This document shows, piece by piece, positions 1 through 8,545 of a DNA stretch of 59,318 nt. Position 1 is the stretch's first letter. Every line of letters starts with the position of its first letter. The notes beneath the pieces are model-generated. The model was not told where the DNA came from, made no database searches, and was given only the letters and a program-made list of their open reading frames with translations. This DNA is from UBA8752 sp964223495 (lineage in GTDB: Bacteria; Bacteroidota; Bacteroidia; Flavobacteriales_D; Sanyastnellaceae). The translations under genes were made by a program, and so were the position numbers. The stretch covers positions 1 through 59,318 of the forward strand of contig CAXQGL010000006.1 in assembly GCA_964223495.1 (NCBI GenBank), in the 5' to 3' direction.

Positions 1-2
1 CG

Positions 3-809
3 ATGTTCCGATGGGACGGCACGCTCGAAACGGAGTTCGGGGACGGCGGCATCATGTCCTGGTTCGAGGACGCCAACCTGAACCATGGCGTGCGCGACCT
101 GCGCCACCGATGGGAGTGGCTCGGACCGGAAGAAGGCGTGCAGGTGCTCATCGGCACCCCCGAGGGGGAGTCGACCCTGGCGGCAGGGACCATGTCCATC
201 GGCTATGTGCCGCTATGGCCCGAAGCAACATTCGGGCCATTGACCGAAGACATCAATTCCGGCATGCAGGTCAATGCGCCGGTCAGGTCGGTGGGCCTCG
301 CATCGGGGTTCGGTTGGAAGTTGGAGGATGAGAATGTGGCCGTCGGCACCTTGGATCTCGAACCGGATTGGGACGGTGCGGCCCATCCCGTGTGGTGGAC
401 GGGGCCGAATACGGCTTTCGGAGGAGTGAACGCCTATTGGACGGAGGACATGGAGTTTCCCAGCCAGAGGGTAGGCGCCGTGGCAAGTCGTGGAGGCGGA
501 CTCTACATTGCCGGCACCTTGCCGGGCGCGTCACCATCCACGAGCAGCTGGATCCTGTCCCGTTGGACGGAGGACACTTCGGGCCTGCCCGAGGTCGCAG
601 ACCTGGAGCAGGTGCCCCATCCGCATCCAACGCGGGGTGAAATCCGGTGGTCGTGCCCGCAAGGCATTGTGCGTTGCCTCGACCAGCGCGGCCGGGAACT
701 CGACCGGTGGCAGCATGCCGGCGGGACGTTCAGCACCGAGTTGCCCAAAGGGGCGGCGTGGCTGGGCTCCGAGGTGCTCGGATGGCATCGGGTCCAACGG
801 CTTGATTGA
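3..809 (+). CDS. C-terminal part of a secreted delta-60-like protein with T9SS type A-like tail (5' end outside window)
   Basis: Open from the window edge, so the true start lies upstream and the first Met is not a start call. The opening FRWDGTLETEFGDGG resembles a delta-60 repeat strand (x-DGSLDxxFGxGG), a beta-propeller-type repeat common in secreted Bacteroidota proteins. The last 60 or so residues start with PHPTRGEIRW, continue VRCLDQRGRELDRW and finish with an aliphatic strand; this is the pattern of a T9SS type A sorting domain (PNPTxG...V.V.D..G). Export through the outer membrane is inferred. The ligand or role is unknown. It ends about 70 bases before the -7 box of the next gene. 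Confidence 0.6.
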   Translation: MFRWDGTLETEFGDGGIMSWFEDANLNHGVRDLRHRWEWLGPEEGVQVLIGTPEGESTLAAGTMSIGYVPLWPEATFGPLTEDINSGMQVNAPVRSVGLASGFGWKLEDENVAVGTLDLEPDWDGAAHPVWWTGPNTAFGGVNAYWTEDMEFPSQRVGAVASRGGGLYIAGTLPGASPSTSSWILSRWTEDTSGLPEVADLEQVPHPHPTRGEIRWSCPQGIVRCLDQRGRELDRWQHAGGTFSTELPKGAAWLGSEVLGWHRVQRLD

Positions 810-879
810 CCACACCTACCCGGTATTTCACGTGGACAAACCGGAGCGGACTTTGCATGCCGGGGCCAATGGGGCAGGC

Positions 880-887
880 TAATTTCG
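880..887 (+). promoter_or_regulatory. putative -7 element TAATTTCG upstream of fsa
   Basis: TAATTTCG matches the Bacteroidota housekeeping -7 pattern TAnnTTTG with one change. It lies 18 bases before the fsa ATG, and a TTTG stands 24 bases upstream as a possible -33 element. Inferred from pattern only. Confidence 0.4.
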
Positions 888-905
888 TCCCACAGATTCA
901 CCACC

Positions 906-1574
906 ATGAAGTTCTTCATCGACACCGCCAACCTCGACCAGATCCGCGAAGCCGCCGCCCTCGGCGTGCTCGACGGCGTGACCACCAATCCCAGCCTCAT
1001 GGCCAAGGAGGGCATCTCCGGTGATGGAGCGGTTCGCCAGCACTACGTGGAGATCTGCAACATCGTGGACGGCGACGTGAGCGCCGAGGTCATCAGCACG
1101 AACTTCGAGGACATGGTGCGCGAAGGAGAGGAGCTGGCCGCTTTGCACGACAACATCGTGGTGAAGGTGCCCATGATCGAGGACGGCGTGAAGGCCCTCC
1201 GCTACTTCTCGGACAAGGGCATCCGGACGAACTGCACCCTGGTGTTCTCCGCAGGGCAGGCCCTGCTTGCCGCCAAGGCGGGCGCCGACTACGTGAGTCC
1301 CTTCATCGGCCGCCTCGACGACATCTCCACGGATGGCCTCCAGTTGATCTCCCAGATCCGCGGCATCTACGACAACTACCTCTTCAAGACGGAAATCCTC
1401 GCGGCTTCCGTGCGGCACACCATGCACATCATCGAGTGCGCCCAGATCGGCGCCGACGTCATGACGGGGCCGCTCAGTGCCATCAAGGGACTGCTCAAGC
1501 ATCCACTGACGGACAGTGGTCTGGAGAAATTCCTGGCTGACCACGCAAAAGCGGCCGGAACGGTATCCGCCTGA
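906..1574 (+). CDS. fsa: transaldolase / fructose-6-phosphate aldolase family protein (TalC/FSA subfamily)
   Basis: 222 residues, the size of the short TalC/FSA subfamily rather than the 310+ residue classical transaldolases. It starts MKFFIDTANLDQI and carries DGVTTNPSL near residue 23. The Schiff-base lysine is expected at Lys87 in VVKVPM, followed by TNCTLVFSAGQALLAAKAG and SPFIGRLDD. These enzymes are cytoplasmic (alpha/beta)8 barrels. They transfer or cleave dihydroxyacetone units in the non-oxidative pentose phosphate pathway (transaldolase) or cleave fructose-6-phosphate (FSA). The sequence alone does not decide which; most bacterial members of this subfamily are annotated as transaldolase. 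It appears to be a single-gene unit. Confidence 0.93.
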   Translation: MKFFIDTANLDQIREAAALGVLDGVTTNPSLMAKEGISGDGAVRQHYVEICNIVDGDVSAEVISTNFEDMVREGEELAALHDNIVVKVPMIEDGVKALRYFSDKGIRTNCTLVFSAGQALLAAKAGADYVSPFIGRLDDISTDGLQLISQIRGIYDNYLFKTEILAASVRHTMHIIECAQIGADVMTGPLSAIKGLLKHPLTDSGLEKFLADHAKAAGTVSA

Positions 1575-1618
1575 TTCCAAGAGCCACATCTGCACAACGG
1601 ATGGCAGCCCGGGCAACG

Positions 1619-1644
1619 TTGGCCGGTTGCGGGTCGTTACTTTG
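1619..1644 (+). promoter_or_regulatory. putative promoter TTG-N16-TACTTTG, box ends 4 nt before ATG
   Basis: TTG at 1619-1621 and TACTTTG at 1638-1644 are separated by 16 bases and fit the Bacteroidota -33/-7 arrangement. The ATG at 1649 follows after only four bases, so transcription would begin at or next to the start codon. Confidence 0.45.
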
Positions 1645-1648
1645 TTCC

Positions 1649-4201
1649 ATGCGCCTTGTTGTCGGTTTCTTCATTGCCATTTGCAGCCTCGGAATCCTGA
1701 GGGCCCAGCCGACTTGCACCTTTGTCGGGAGTGCCTCTTCCATGGGCGGGGATTGCTATGAAATCACTTCGGGAACTCCATGGCCCGGTTCGCCGGCACC
1801 CTTTGAATTCGGTGCGGTCTGGTTCAACCAGCAATTGGACCTGACCGCTCCGTTTACCATTGAAGTCGAAGTGGGACTCGGAGACGATGACGGAGGTGCC
1901 GATGGGATCGTGATGGTCCTGCAGACCGCCGGTCCCATGACCATCGGTGTTGGCGGAGAAGGGCTTGGATTCGGGGGCATTGCGCCGAGTTTCGGAGTGG
2001 AGATTGATACGCATTTCAATGCGGACAACCTTCCGAATTACCCCTTTGGCGATGTCTCGCAGGACCACGTCGCGTTCCAGCGTGATGGGGTCATCTTCCA
2101 TGATCTGCCCTATTTCAACCTTGCCGGTCCGAATCCCGCGCTGCCTAGCGGAGCGAACATCGAGGACGGAGAGCTGCATTTCGTCAAGCTCGAATGGGAC
2201 CCTGCCTCCAATCTGATTGAATTTTATTTCGATTGCGAATTGCGGTTGACACTCAACATCGATCTGGTGGATGAGATCTTCAATGGCCAATCCTCCGTGT
2301 GGTGGGGGTTTACCGGCGCAACGGGAGGGCTCGTCAACCAGCAGACGGCCTGCATCACTTCTGCCGCCGTAGGATTGTTGCCGTTCCAGGAGATTTGCGC
2401 AGGGAACGGGGTGCAACTCGAATTGCAGTCGGCCCAGCCCGGTACCGTGACGTGGAGTCCTGTTGAAGGGCTTTCAGACGCGAGCATCCCAAATCCCGTG
2501 GCCGCTCCGGAAGTCACGACGACATACACGGCCACATGGACCAACGTCTGCGGGGACCAGTTGACGGCGGAGACCGAAGTGGCGGTCAATCCTGCACCCG
2601 AAGTTGATCTGCCGGAAGAGGCCTTGTTCTGCCCGGATGATGCAGTTGAACTTGCCGTCGACATTCCCTTGGGCGCTTCGGCGGAGTGGTCGGACGGCAC
2701 CACCGGCGGAATTTGGATCGGAGACGAAGTCGGATGGCAGGCCGTTGTGGTCGAGGGGCCGGGGGGATGTTCGGCCTCCGACAGCACCTGGGTAGAGGCG
2801 CTGTCGCCGACGGAGGTCGTGTTTCCCATTGTGGAGCCCCTCTGTGATGGCGATGCGCAAACCATCGAATGGCCCTCCGGCACCGGGGGGTGGTCCGTGG
2901 ACGGAGCCGCAGTGCCCTCTCCATGGTTGGCTGGACCAGGTACATACTTGCTGGAATGGGTGGATGATTTGACCGGTTGTCCCGGAGCGTTTGATTTTGA
3001 AATCGGGCTCGTAGAACCTGAGCCGGCTTTCCTGACCGGAGTGGTCTCGACGTGCAGTGGAGCAGGGGTGACCCTGGATCTCGATGCGGGAACGGGAGCT
3101 ACGGTCACGTGGACGCCGGTTGAAGGACTGGATGATCCAGTTGCGGAACAGCCCTTGGCGACCCCGGAATCGAGCACCGTTTACACCGCTGAGGTCCTCG
3201 ACATCTGCGGCAATGTGACGGTGCTGACCACGGAAGTCAACGTGTTCGATGTGCCCGATCCTGGATTGCCTGATACGGTGGCATTCTGTCCGGGAAACAG
3301 CGCCTCCCTTGAGGTGTTGCCCCTGCCCGGGGTGCCTCAACCGCAATGGTCCGATGGCACGGTGGGTTGGAATTGGAACGGCACGGTCGAAGGATGGCAA
3401 TCCGTGGTGGTCTCCCCATTGCCGGAGTGTCCCGGTGTAGACAGTGCATTCATCCTCCCGCACCAACCCGAATCACCGCAGCTCGAGGCGGATCCGCTCT
3501 GTCCGGGGGAATTCGCCTTCATTCCCTGGCCCGATGCGTGGACAGAGTGGCAAGTGGATGGCACTCCAGCGGACCCTTCGGGATTGACGGTGACCTCACC
3601 GGGCGTTTTTTTCCTTGTGGCAGAGGAAACCGCCACAGGATGTGATGTGGCCGGATCCGTTGTGGTCCCGAACGGATCATTGCCCGAGATGGGATTGCCG
3701 GACTACCTCGAATTCTGCGAGGATCAGCCTGTCCTGTTGGACGCCGGCGTTCCTGACCCGGTCTTCTGGAATGATGGCACCAGTGGTGCCGTGCGGGACA
3801 TCGATGGGCCGGGGGTGTACATCGCCACACACACGACGCCCTGTGGAACCGTCACGGATTCGGTCCAGGTGGTGGAAGTGCCTTGCGGGTGCGCGGTATT
3901 TGCCCCATCCGCCTTCACTCCGGACGGTGACTTCATCAACGATGCGTGGCGGCCATCATTCGAGTGTGACCCGGAAGAATACCACCTCAAGATTTTTGAC
4001 CGCTGGGGCGGGTTGATCTGGCAGACCGAGAACCCGGATGAGTATTGGACCGGCGGTTATCGCGAGGATGGCAGGCCACTGGAGCAGAAGCTGTATTACG
4101 TGCGGGATGGCATCTACGCCTTCCAGGTCACTTACCGGGACCCGAGCTCGGTGGTCCGGAAGATCATCCGGAAGACGGGTCACGTGATGATCCTGCGCTG
4201 A
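1649..4201 (+). CDS. secreted L-type lectin-like multidomain protein with gliding-motility-type (T9SS type B) C-terminal domain
   Basis: 850 residues from the ATG at 1649. An upstream in-frame ATG exists at 1601, but 1649 begins a clean signal peptide (MRLVVGFFIAICSLGILRAQ) and sits just after a promoter box. Residues about 20-240 resemble a legume/L-type lectin sandwich: GGADGIVMVLQ, GIAPSFGVEIDTH, HFVKLEWDP, and a WWGFTGATGG strand are typical. After this come several Ig-like repeats that recur internally (TVTWSPVEGL and TVTWTPVEGL; two copies of xxxTEVNV/TEVAVN). The last 85 residues are a CHU_C/gliding domain: FAPSAFTPDGDFINDAW and LKIFDRWGGLIWQT. Export by T9SS and surface attachment are inferred. 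A carbohydrate target is plausible but unproven. Confidence 0.8.
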   Translation: MRLVVGFFIAICSLGILRAQPTCTFVGSASSMGGDCYEITSGTPWPGSPAPFEFGAVWFNQQLDLTAPFTIEVEVGLGDDDGGADGIVMVLQTAGPMTIGVGGEGLGFGGIAPSFGVEIDTHFNADNLPNYPFGDVSQDHVAFQRDGVIFHDLPYFNLAGPNPALPSGANIEDGELHFVKLEWDPASNLIEFYFDCELRLTLNIDLVDEIFNGQSSVWWGFTGATGGLVNQQTACITSAAVGLLPFQEICAGNGVQLELQSAQPGTVTWSPVEGLSDASIPNPVAAPEVTTTYTATWTNVCGDQLTAETEVAVNPAPEVDLPEEALFCPDDAVELAVDIPLGASAEWSDGTTGGIWIGDEVGWQAVVVEGPGGCSASDSTWVEALSPTEVVFPIVEPLCDGDAQTIEWPSGTGGWSVDGAAVPSPWLAGPGTYLLEWVDDLTGCPGAFDFEIGLVEPEPAFLTGVVSTCSGAGVTLDLDAGTGATVTWTPVEGLDDPVAEQPLATPESSTVYTAEVLDICGNVTVLTTEVNVFDVPDPGLPDTVAFCPGNSASLEVLPLPGVPQPQWSDGTVGWNWNGTVEGWQSVVVSPLPECPGVDSAFILPHQPESPQLEADPLCPGEFAFIPWPDAWTEWQVDGTPADPSGLTVTSPGVFFLVAEETATGCDVAGSVVVPNGSLPEMGLPDYLEFCEDQPVLLDAGVPDPVFWNDGTSGAVRDIDGPGVYIATHTTPCGTVTDSVQVVEVPCGCAVFAPSAFTPDGDFINDAWRPSFECDPEEYHLKIFDRWGGLIWQTENPDEYWTGGYREDGRPLEQKLYYVRDGIYAFQVTYRDPSSVVRKIIRKTGHVMILR

Positions 4202-4347
4202 CCAAGAGCTGTTCACCACGGCGTTTGTGGAAAACTATGGAGCGCAAGAGATATGAAACCGGATCGAGGAGGCGTTGGTGGCGTGGAAGACCAGGAGGCA
4301 TGATGCCGCTCGGCCTTCCGATGAATCCACCTCGACCCGAATCCGCC

Positions 4348-5244
4348 ATGCGACCGCACCGCATTCCGTCCGTCCTGTCCCAATCCCTGAGGTTGGGGCT
4401 CCTCCTGGTCGGTCTTTGGGGGTGTTCCCTGATCGATCCCAACCAGGAGATTCCCCGCTATCTCATCGTTTCAGACGTGCTTTTCGTCCCCTCGGAGGAT
4501 CAGGGTACTGCCTCCCGGAACATCACGGACCTGTGGGTATACAGTGCCACGGACGTCGTGGGTGTGTTTCCATTGCCTGCAGTGGTGCCCATCCTGCCCA
4601 CCGACATGCAGGATGGGCCGGTGACGCTGCTGGCAGGAATCCGCGAAAACGGCATCAGCAACAGCCGCGCGCCGTATCCATTCTACACCACCGTCGAGCA
4701 TGCCATCACGGGGCAGCCCGGTGCGCGGGACACCTTGGCTCCGGTCATTTCACTCGTGGAAAATGTGCGGCTCATGCCCATCGAGGATTTCGAGAATTCC
4801 AACGTCTTCAATTCCATGGTAGGCGGTGCGGGACTGGTCAGGACCGATGCACAGGGCGCCGTTTTCGAGGGGGAGAAGTCGGGTCGGATGGAGGTGAACG
4901 CGGACGTGCCCCTGATCCGGGTGCGGACTGTGGAGCAGGAATATGACCTCGGACCCGGCGTGCCGGCATTCCTGGAGCTGGACTACCGATGCGATCATTC
5001 ATTCGCATTGGGACTCTTTGGATTCCGGGATGGATTCGAGACCAAGCACCTTGCACTCGTGGTCAATCCCACGGAAGACCCCGGGGGTGAACAGGTATGG
5101 AACAAGTTGTATGTGGACCTGTCATCGGTCATTGCGGCGCAGGGCCAGGCGGACCATTTCGAGGTCTACATTGAGTGCATTCTCGAGGGAGGAAGGGATT
5201 TCGGATCGGTTGGACTCGACAATTTGCGCATATTGACCTATTGA
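4348..5244 (+). CDS. lipoprotein of unknown function
   Basis: 298 residues. The ATG at 4348 gives a short basic N-terminus, a hydrophobic run and lipobox LWGC with Cys26, so the product is expected to be a lipid-anchored envelope protein; an in-frame ATG at 4321 is an alternative. The body is predicted as beta-rich, with VENVRLMPIEDFENSN in the middle and a C-terminal half (FLELDYRCDHSF, VWNKLYVDLSS, SVGLDNLRI) that resembles jelly-roll, carbohydrate-binding-like folds. I do not recognise a named family. Only two bases separate its stop from the start of the sugar transferase gene, so co-transcription is likely and a role near surface glycan assembly is possible. Confidence 0.7.
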   Translation: MRPHRIPSVLSQSLRLGLLLVGLWGCSLIDPNQEIPRYLIVSDVLFVPSEDQGTASRNITDLWVYSATDVVGVFPLPAVVPILPTDMQDGPVTLLAGIRENGISNSRAPYPFYTTVEHAITGQPGARDTLAPVISLVENVRLMPIEDFENSNVFNSMVGGAGLVRTDAQGAVFEGEKSGRMEVNADVPLIRVRTVEQEYDLGPGVPAFLELDYRCDHSFALGLFGFRDGFETKHLALVVNPTEDPGGEQVWNKLYVDLSSVIAAQGQADHFEVYIECILEGGRDFGSVGLDNLRILTY

Positions 5245-5246
5245 GG

Positions 5247-6722
5247 ATGATGCCCGAGCCGACTTCCAATGCCCTTCAATCCCGGCCCATCACGGAACGG
5301 GATCGACAGTGGGCGTCTGCGATGTACTTGCTTGGAGATCTTGTGGCGTCCGGGGTGGCTTGGACCAGCCTTTACCTGTTTCGGAAAAATGTGTTGGAAA
5401 AGGCCCCTGCCTTCAGGGAGCAGTGGTTTCCTGAAGCGCTGATCCAGGATGGCAATTTCCGCTACGGACTGCTGTTCGTACCGATGTTCTGGGTTGGGCT
5501 ATACGGCCTCGCAGGGATGCACGGCTCCCCTTTCCGTCGATACCGGTCCCAGGAGGTCGGACAGGTGCTGTGGACTTCCCTGCTCGGTTCGCTGACCCTC
5601 TTCTTCGTACTCATCCTTGACGATGCCATCAGCAACTACAAGCAGTATTACGAGTCCTTGCTGGTGCTCTTCCTTGCGCAGTCAGCCGCTGTGATCGCCA
5701 TCCGCCTGCCCCTCACATCGCGGACTGTTCAGCGCGTCCAGCAGGGTGAGATTGCCTTCAACACCCTCATCGTGGGATGCAATGAAGAGGCCGTGGCCAT
5801 GGTCCGTGAGATTCGGTCGCTTCGGCGCAATCCCGGATTCCGTTTCGTGGGTTTCGTCGAGGTCGAACCGGAGGGTCACAAGACCATGGAGGGCATTCCG
5901 AACCTTGGAAATGCCGGTCAATTGGTGGAATTGATCGAGACTCATGGAATCGAGGAGGTCATCCTCGCTGTCCGGAGTTCGGAGCACGGCGAATTGGAAG
6001 CCATCATCAACAGGCTTGGGGGCACGGGCGTCGGCATCAAGATCATTCCGGACATTTATGATATCCTCAGTGGCCTGGTCCGGATGAAGAGCCTCTTCGG
6101 CGCTCCCCTGATCGCCATCCGCCAGGAAATCATGCCCTCCTGGCAGGTCGCCGTCAAGCGGGCAATGGATGTGACGGTCAGCATGTTCGCCCTCGTGATA
6201 TTGGCTCCGCTGTTCCTGCTGATCGCATTGGCGGTGAGGTGCTCGTCCAGTGGGCCGGTGTTCTTTCATCAGGAGAGGGTGGGCCGGCATGGCGAGCCCT
6301 TCCTCATCCACAAGTTCAGGACCATGGTGGTCGAGGCGGAGCGCAATGGCCCGCAACTGTCGAGTGATGGCGACCCCCGCATCACGAAGGTGGGGCGGTT
6401 CCTCAGGAAGTCCCGTCTTGATGAGCTGCCTCAATTCTACAATGTGCTGATCGGGGAAATGTCCCTTGTGGGGCCCCGACCCGAGCGTCGGCATTACATC
6501 GACCTGATTTCCCGCGAGGCTTCCCACTACCATCACCTGCACAAGGTCCGACCGGGCATCACCTCATGGGGTCAGGTCAAGTATGGATACGCCGAAAACG
6601 TCGAGCAGATGGTCCAGCGATTGAGGTTTGACCTGATCTACTTGGAAAACATGTCCCTTGGACTGGACTTCAAGATCCTCGCTTACACCGTCTGGATTGT
6701 ATTGCGGGGCCGTGGCAAATGA
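5247..6722 (+). CDS. undecaprenyl-phosphate sugar-1-phosphate transferase (polyprenyl glycosylphosphotransferase family)
   Basis: 491 residues with the two-part architecture of WcaJ/WbaP-type enzymes. The N-terminal half has several membrane helices and a central CoA-binding-like Rossmann part (LIVGCNEEAVAMVREI). The C-terminal catalytic domain carries the family signatures: VKRAMDVTVSMFALVIL, FFHQERVGRHGEPF, HKFRTMV, DPRITKVGRFLRKSRLDELP, MSLVGPRPE and PGITSWGQV. It is expected to transfer a hexose-1-phosphate to undecaprenyl phosphate at the inner membrane, starting a repeat unit for capsule, exopolysaccharide or O-antigen. The start is taken at 5247 (Met-Met), two bases after the preceding stop. 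No other polysaccharide genes follow, so the glycan made cannot be assigned. Confidence 0.92.
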   Translation: MMPEPTSNALQSRPITERDRQWASAMYLLGDLVASGVAWTSLYLFRKNVLEKAPAFREQWFPEALIQDGNFRYGLLFVPMFWVGLYGLAGMHGSPFRRYRSQEVGQVLWTSLLGSLTLFFVLILDDAISNYKQYYESLLVLFLAQSAAVIAIRLPLTSRTVQRVQQGEIAFNTLIVGCNEEAVAMVREIRSLRRNPGFRFVGFVEVEPEGHKTMEGIPNLGNAGQLVELIETHGIEEVILAVRSSEHGELEAIINRLGGTGVGIKIIPDIYDILSGLVRMKSLFGAPLIAIRQEIMPSWQVAVKRAMDVTVSMFALVILAPLFLLIALAVRCSSSGPVFFHQERVGRHGEPFLIHKFRTMVVEAERNGPQLSSDGDPRITKVGRFLRKSRLDELPQFYNVLIGEMSLVGPRPERRHYIDLISREASHYHHLHKVRPGITSWGQVKYGYAENVEQMVQRLRFDLIYLENMSLGLDFKILAYTVWIVLRGRGK

Positions 6723-6769
6723 AGCACGGCCGATTCGCCCGCGACAAGGGCAAGGCCTTCATAATGAGT

Positions 6770-6776
6770 TAAATTG
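6770..6776 (+). promoter_or_regulatory. putative -7 element TAAATTG
   Basis: TAAATTG in the short gap after the sugar transferase gene, eight bases before the ATG of the OmpA-family gene. It matches the Bacteroidota -7 pattern. Confidence 0.35.
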
Positions 6777-6784
6777 CCGGTGCC

Positions 6785-7906
6785 ATGTTGCACCGTTCCA
6801 TTTGGAAACCCATCCGCCGCATGACCATCGTGGCCATGGTCCTGGGCGGACTGTTGCCATGTGGATTGCAGGGACAGGTCGACCCTGAGACGGCGCGCCG
6901 TTATGAGGACGTCGTCATGGAAGTGCTGACCGCCCGACTGGCGGCGGACGTGACCGTGGATCGGGGCCGTGTAGCCCTCAGGACACCTGCAAGCCGGACG
7001 TTGAAGGACCTGACGGCCGTGGTGAGGGCATCCGTGCCTTATTACCTCGAGGGAGCGCTTGTCGAATTCAAGCGGTTCCGGCCCCGGGTCAAGGACGCCT
7101 TGGCCGCTTTGGATGGTTGGGAAATACCGCCTGTACCGAGGGGATGGGATGAAGGGGAGTGGACTTATTTCCAGGTACAGGGTGCCGTGGAAGAGGTGGT
7201 GCTGCTGGTGGCCCTGGACATCGGGGTCTTCACCAATGTCGCCTTGGCCGAAGATGTCCGGGCCCGGGACGAGCTCGCCACCGATTGGACGAGGATTCGT
7301 GGGGGGACGGATCCCATCGACACCAGCCCATTGCCTGATTTCGGAGAACCCTCATCGGACAACAGCACCTTGGATGGATTGGGCGGTGGAACTGATGAAG
7401 GGGCCGTATCCTCCGATGATCTGGCCGCGGCGCTCCGGGCATTGAGTGACCGCATTGCAGCATTGGAGCGGAGGCCTTCCGAAACCGGAAGCACCGCCTT
7501 TTCAGGAGGCTTTCCACAACCAGGGCCGGATGGAACGTGGTTGCCGGCAGCCGGCGCAGGAGGCACAAGAGGCGTTCCCGAACAGCTGCCGGAGCGATTC
7601 ACCTTGCAGTTTCCGGCCGGCAGCGCTGCCCTCGGTCTGAGTGCTGAGTACGGCTTGAATACCCTCATCGAGTGGATGGTCGCGCTCCCCAGTCTGAGGG
7701 TGCTGGTCACGGGCCACAGCGATGCATCGGGTTCGGAACGCGCGAACATGGAATTGAGTCGCCGCCGCGCCCAGGTGGTGCGGTATTACCTGCTTGAGCG
7801 GGGCATCGGGGAGGAGCGCGTGACCTCCGCCCATTTCGGTGAGCAAAGGCCGGAATGGGGCATCGGTCTGGACAGGCGCGTGGAGGTCCGGCTGATGTTG
7901 GACTGA
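6785..7906 (+). CDS. OmpA-family outer-membrane/peptidoglycan-binding protein
   Basis: 373 residues. The N-terminus has a basic stretch and a hydrophobic core ending LQGQ, a plausible signal peptide; Met13 is an alternative start. The middle is not recognised and includes an Asp/Gly/Ser-rich linker (about residues 185-235) and a coiled-coil-like stretch (LAAALRALSDRIAALERR). The last 105 residues are an OmpA C-terminal domain: FPAGSAALGL, then VLVTGHSDASGSERANMELS followed by RRRAQVVRYYL and RRVEVRL. The Asp and Arg that contact diaminopimelate in this family appear present. It probably tethers the outer membrane to peptidoglycan. No classical eight-strand OmpA barrel is obvious. Confidence 0.82.
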   Translation: MLHRSIWKPIRRMTIVAMVLGGLLPCGLQGQVDPETARRYEDVVMEVLTARLAADVTVDRGRVALRTPASRTLKDLTAVVRASVPYYLEGALVEFKRFRPRVKDALAALDGWEIPPVPRGWDEGEWTYFQVQGAVEEVVLLVALDIGVFTNVALAEDVRARDELATDWTRIRGGTDPIDTSPLPDFGEPSSDNSTLDGLGGGTDEGAVSSDDLAAALRALSDRIAALERRPSETGSTAFSGGFPQPGPDGTWLPAAGAGGTRGVPEQLPERFTLQFPAGSAALGLSAEYGLNTLIEWMVALPSLRVLVTGHSDASGSERANMELSRRRAQVVRYYLLERGIGEERVTSAHFGEQRPEWGIGLDRRVEVRLMLD

Positions 7907-7913
7907 TCCTCGC

Positions 7914-7920
7914 CACCTTT
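7914..7920 (+). promoter_or_regulatory. possible -7 element CACCTTT
   Basis: CACCTTT ends five bases before the ATG of the FAH-family gene. It matches TAnnTT[GC] imperfectly (C for the first T), but its position is the same as in other genes of the window. Weak alone; a second case is at 17089. Confidence 0.2.
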
Positions 7921-7925
7921 ACCAC

Positions 7926-8543
7926 ATGAAGATTGTCTGCATCGGGAGGAATTATGTCGACCATGCCAAGGAGCTCGGCAATGCCGTCCCTTCCGAGCCC
8001 CTGTTCTTCTTCAAGCCTGAGAGCGCCATCCTGCACAAGGATCATCCGTTCGCCATCCCGGAATGGACGCAAGACTGCCATTTCGAAGTGGAGCTTGTCG
8101 TGCGGATGGACCGGGCCGCGAAGTGGATCGGCCGTGAGCATGCGAGGCGGTGCTACACCAAGGTGGGGCTCGGCATTGATTTCACGGCGCGGGACGTCCA
8201 GGCACAGTTGAAGTCCTCAGGCAAACCCTGGGAGAAGGCCAAGGCCTTTGACGGCAGCGCCGTACTGTCCAGGGAATGGGTCCCACTCGAGGCCCTGGGT
8301 GGGGAGGTTCAGGACTTGCACTTTTCCCTGTTGCAGAACGGTGAGGTGGTCCAGAAGGGCCACACGGCCGACATGCTGTTCAAGGTGGATGAGATCATTG
8401 CACACGTATCCCGCTACAGCACCTGGAAGACGGGAGACCTGCTGTTCACGGGAACGCCCGCCGGCGTGGGCCCGGTGCGGTCAGGAGATCACCTTGAAGG
8501 CCGGCTCGGCGGGCGCACCATGTTTGCGCTCGATGTGATCTGA
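7926..8543 (+). CDS. fumarylacetoacetate hydrolase family protein (acylpyruvase/FAHD1-like)
   Basis: 205 residues, the size of small FAH-family enzymes (YcgM, FAHD1) that hydrolyse acylpyruvates or decarboxylate oxaloacetate. The start MKIVCIGRNYVDHAKELGN is diagnostic. The metal site is visible in HFEVELVVRM (two Glu) and LGIDFTARDVQ (Asp). KAFDGSAVLS, LLFTGTPAGVGPV and GDHLEGRL complete the fold. Cytoplasmic and Mg2+/Mn2+-dependent by family knowledge. The exact substrate cannot be read from sequence. It converges on clpB with only two bases between the two stops. Confidence 0.9.
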   Translation: MKIVCIGRNYVDHAKELGNAVPSEPLFFFKPESAILHKDHPFAIPEWTQDCHFEVELVVRMDRAAKWIGREHARRCYTKVGLGIDFTARDVQAQLKSSGKPWEKAKAFDGSAVLSREWVPLEALGGEVQDLHFSLLQNGEVVQKGHTADMLFKVDEIIAHVSRYSTWKTGDLLFTGTPAGVGPVRSGDHLEGRLGGRTMFALDVI

Positions 8544-8545
8544 AA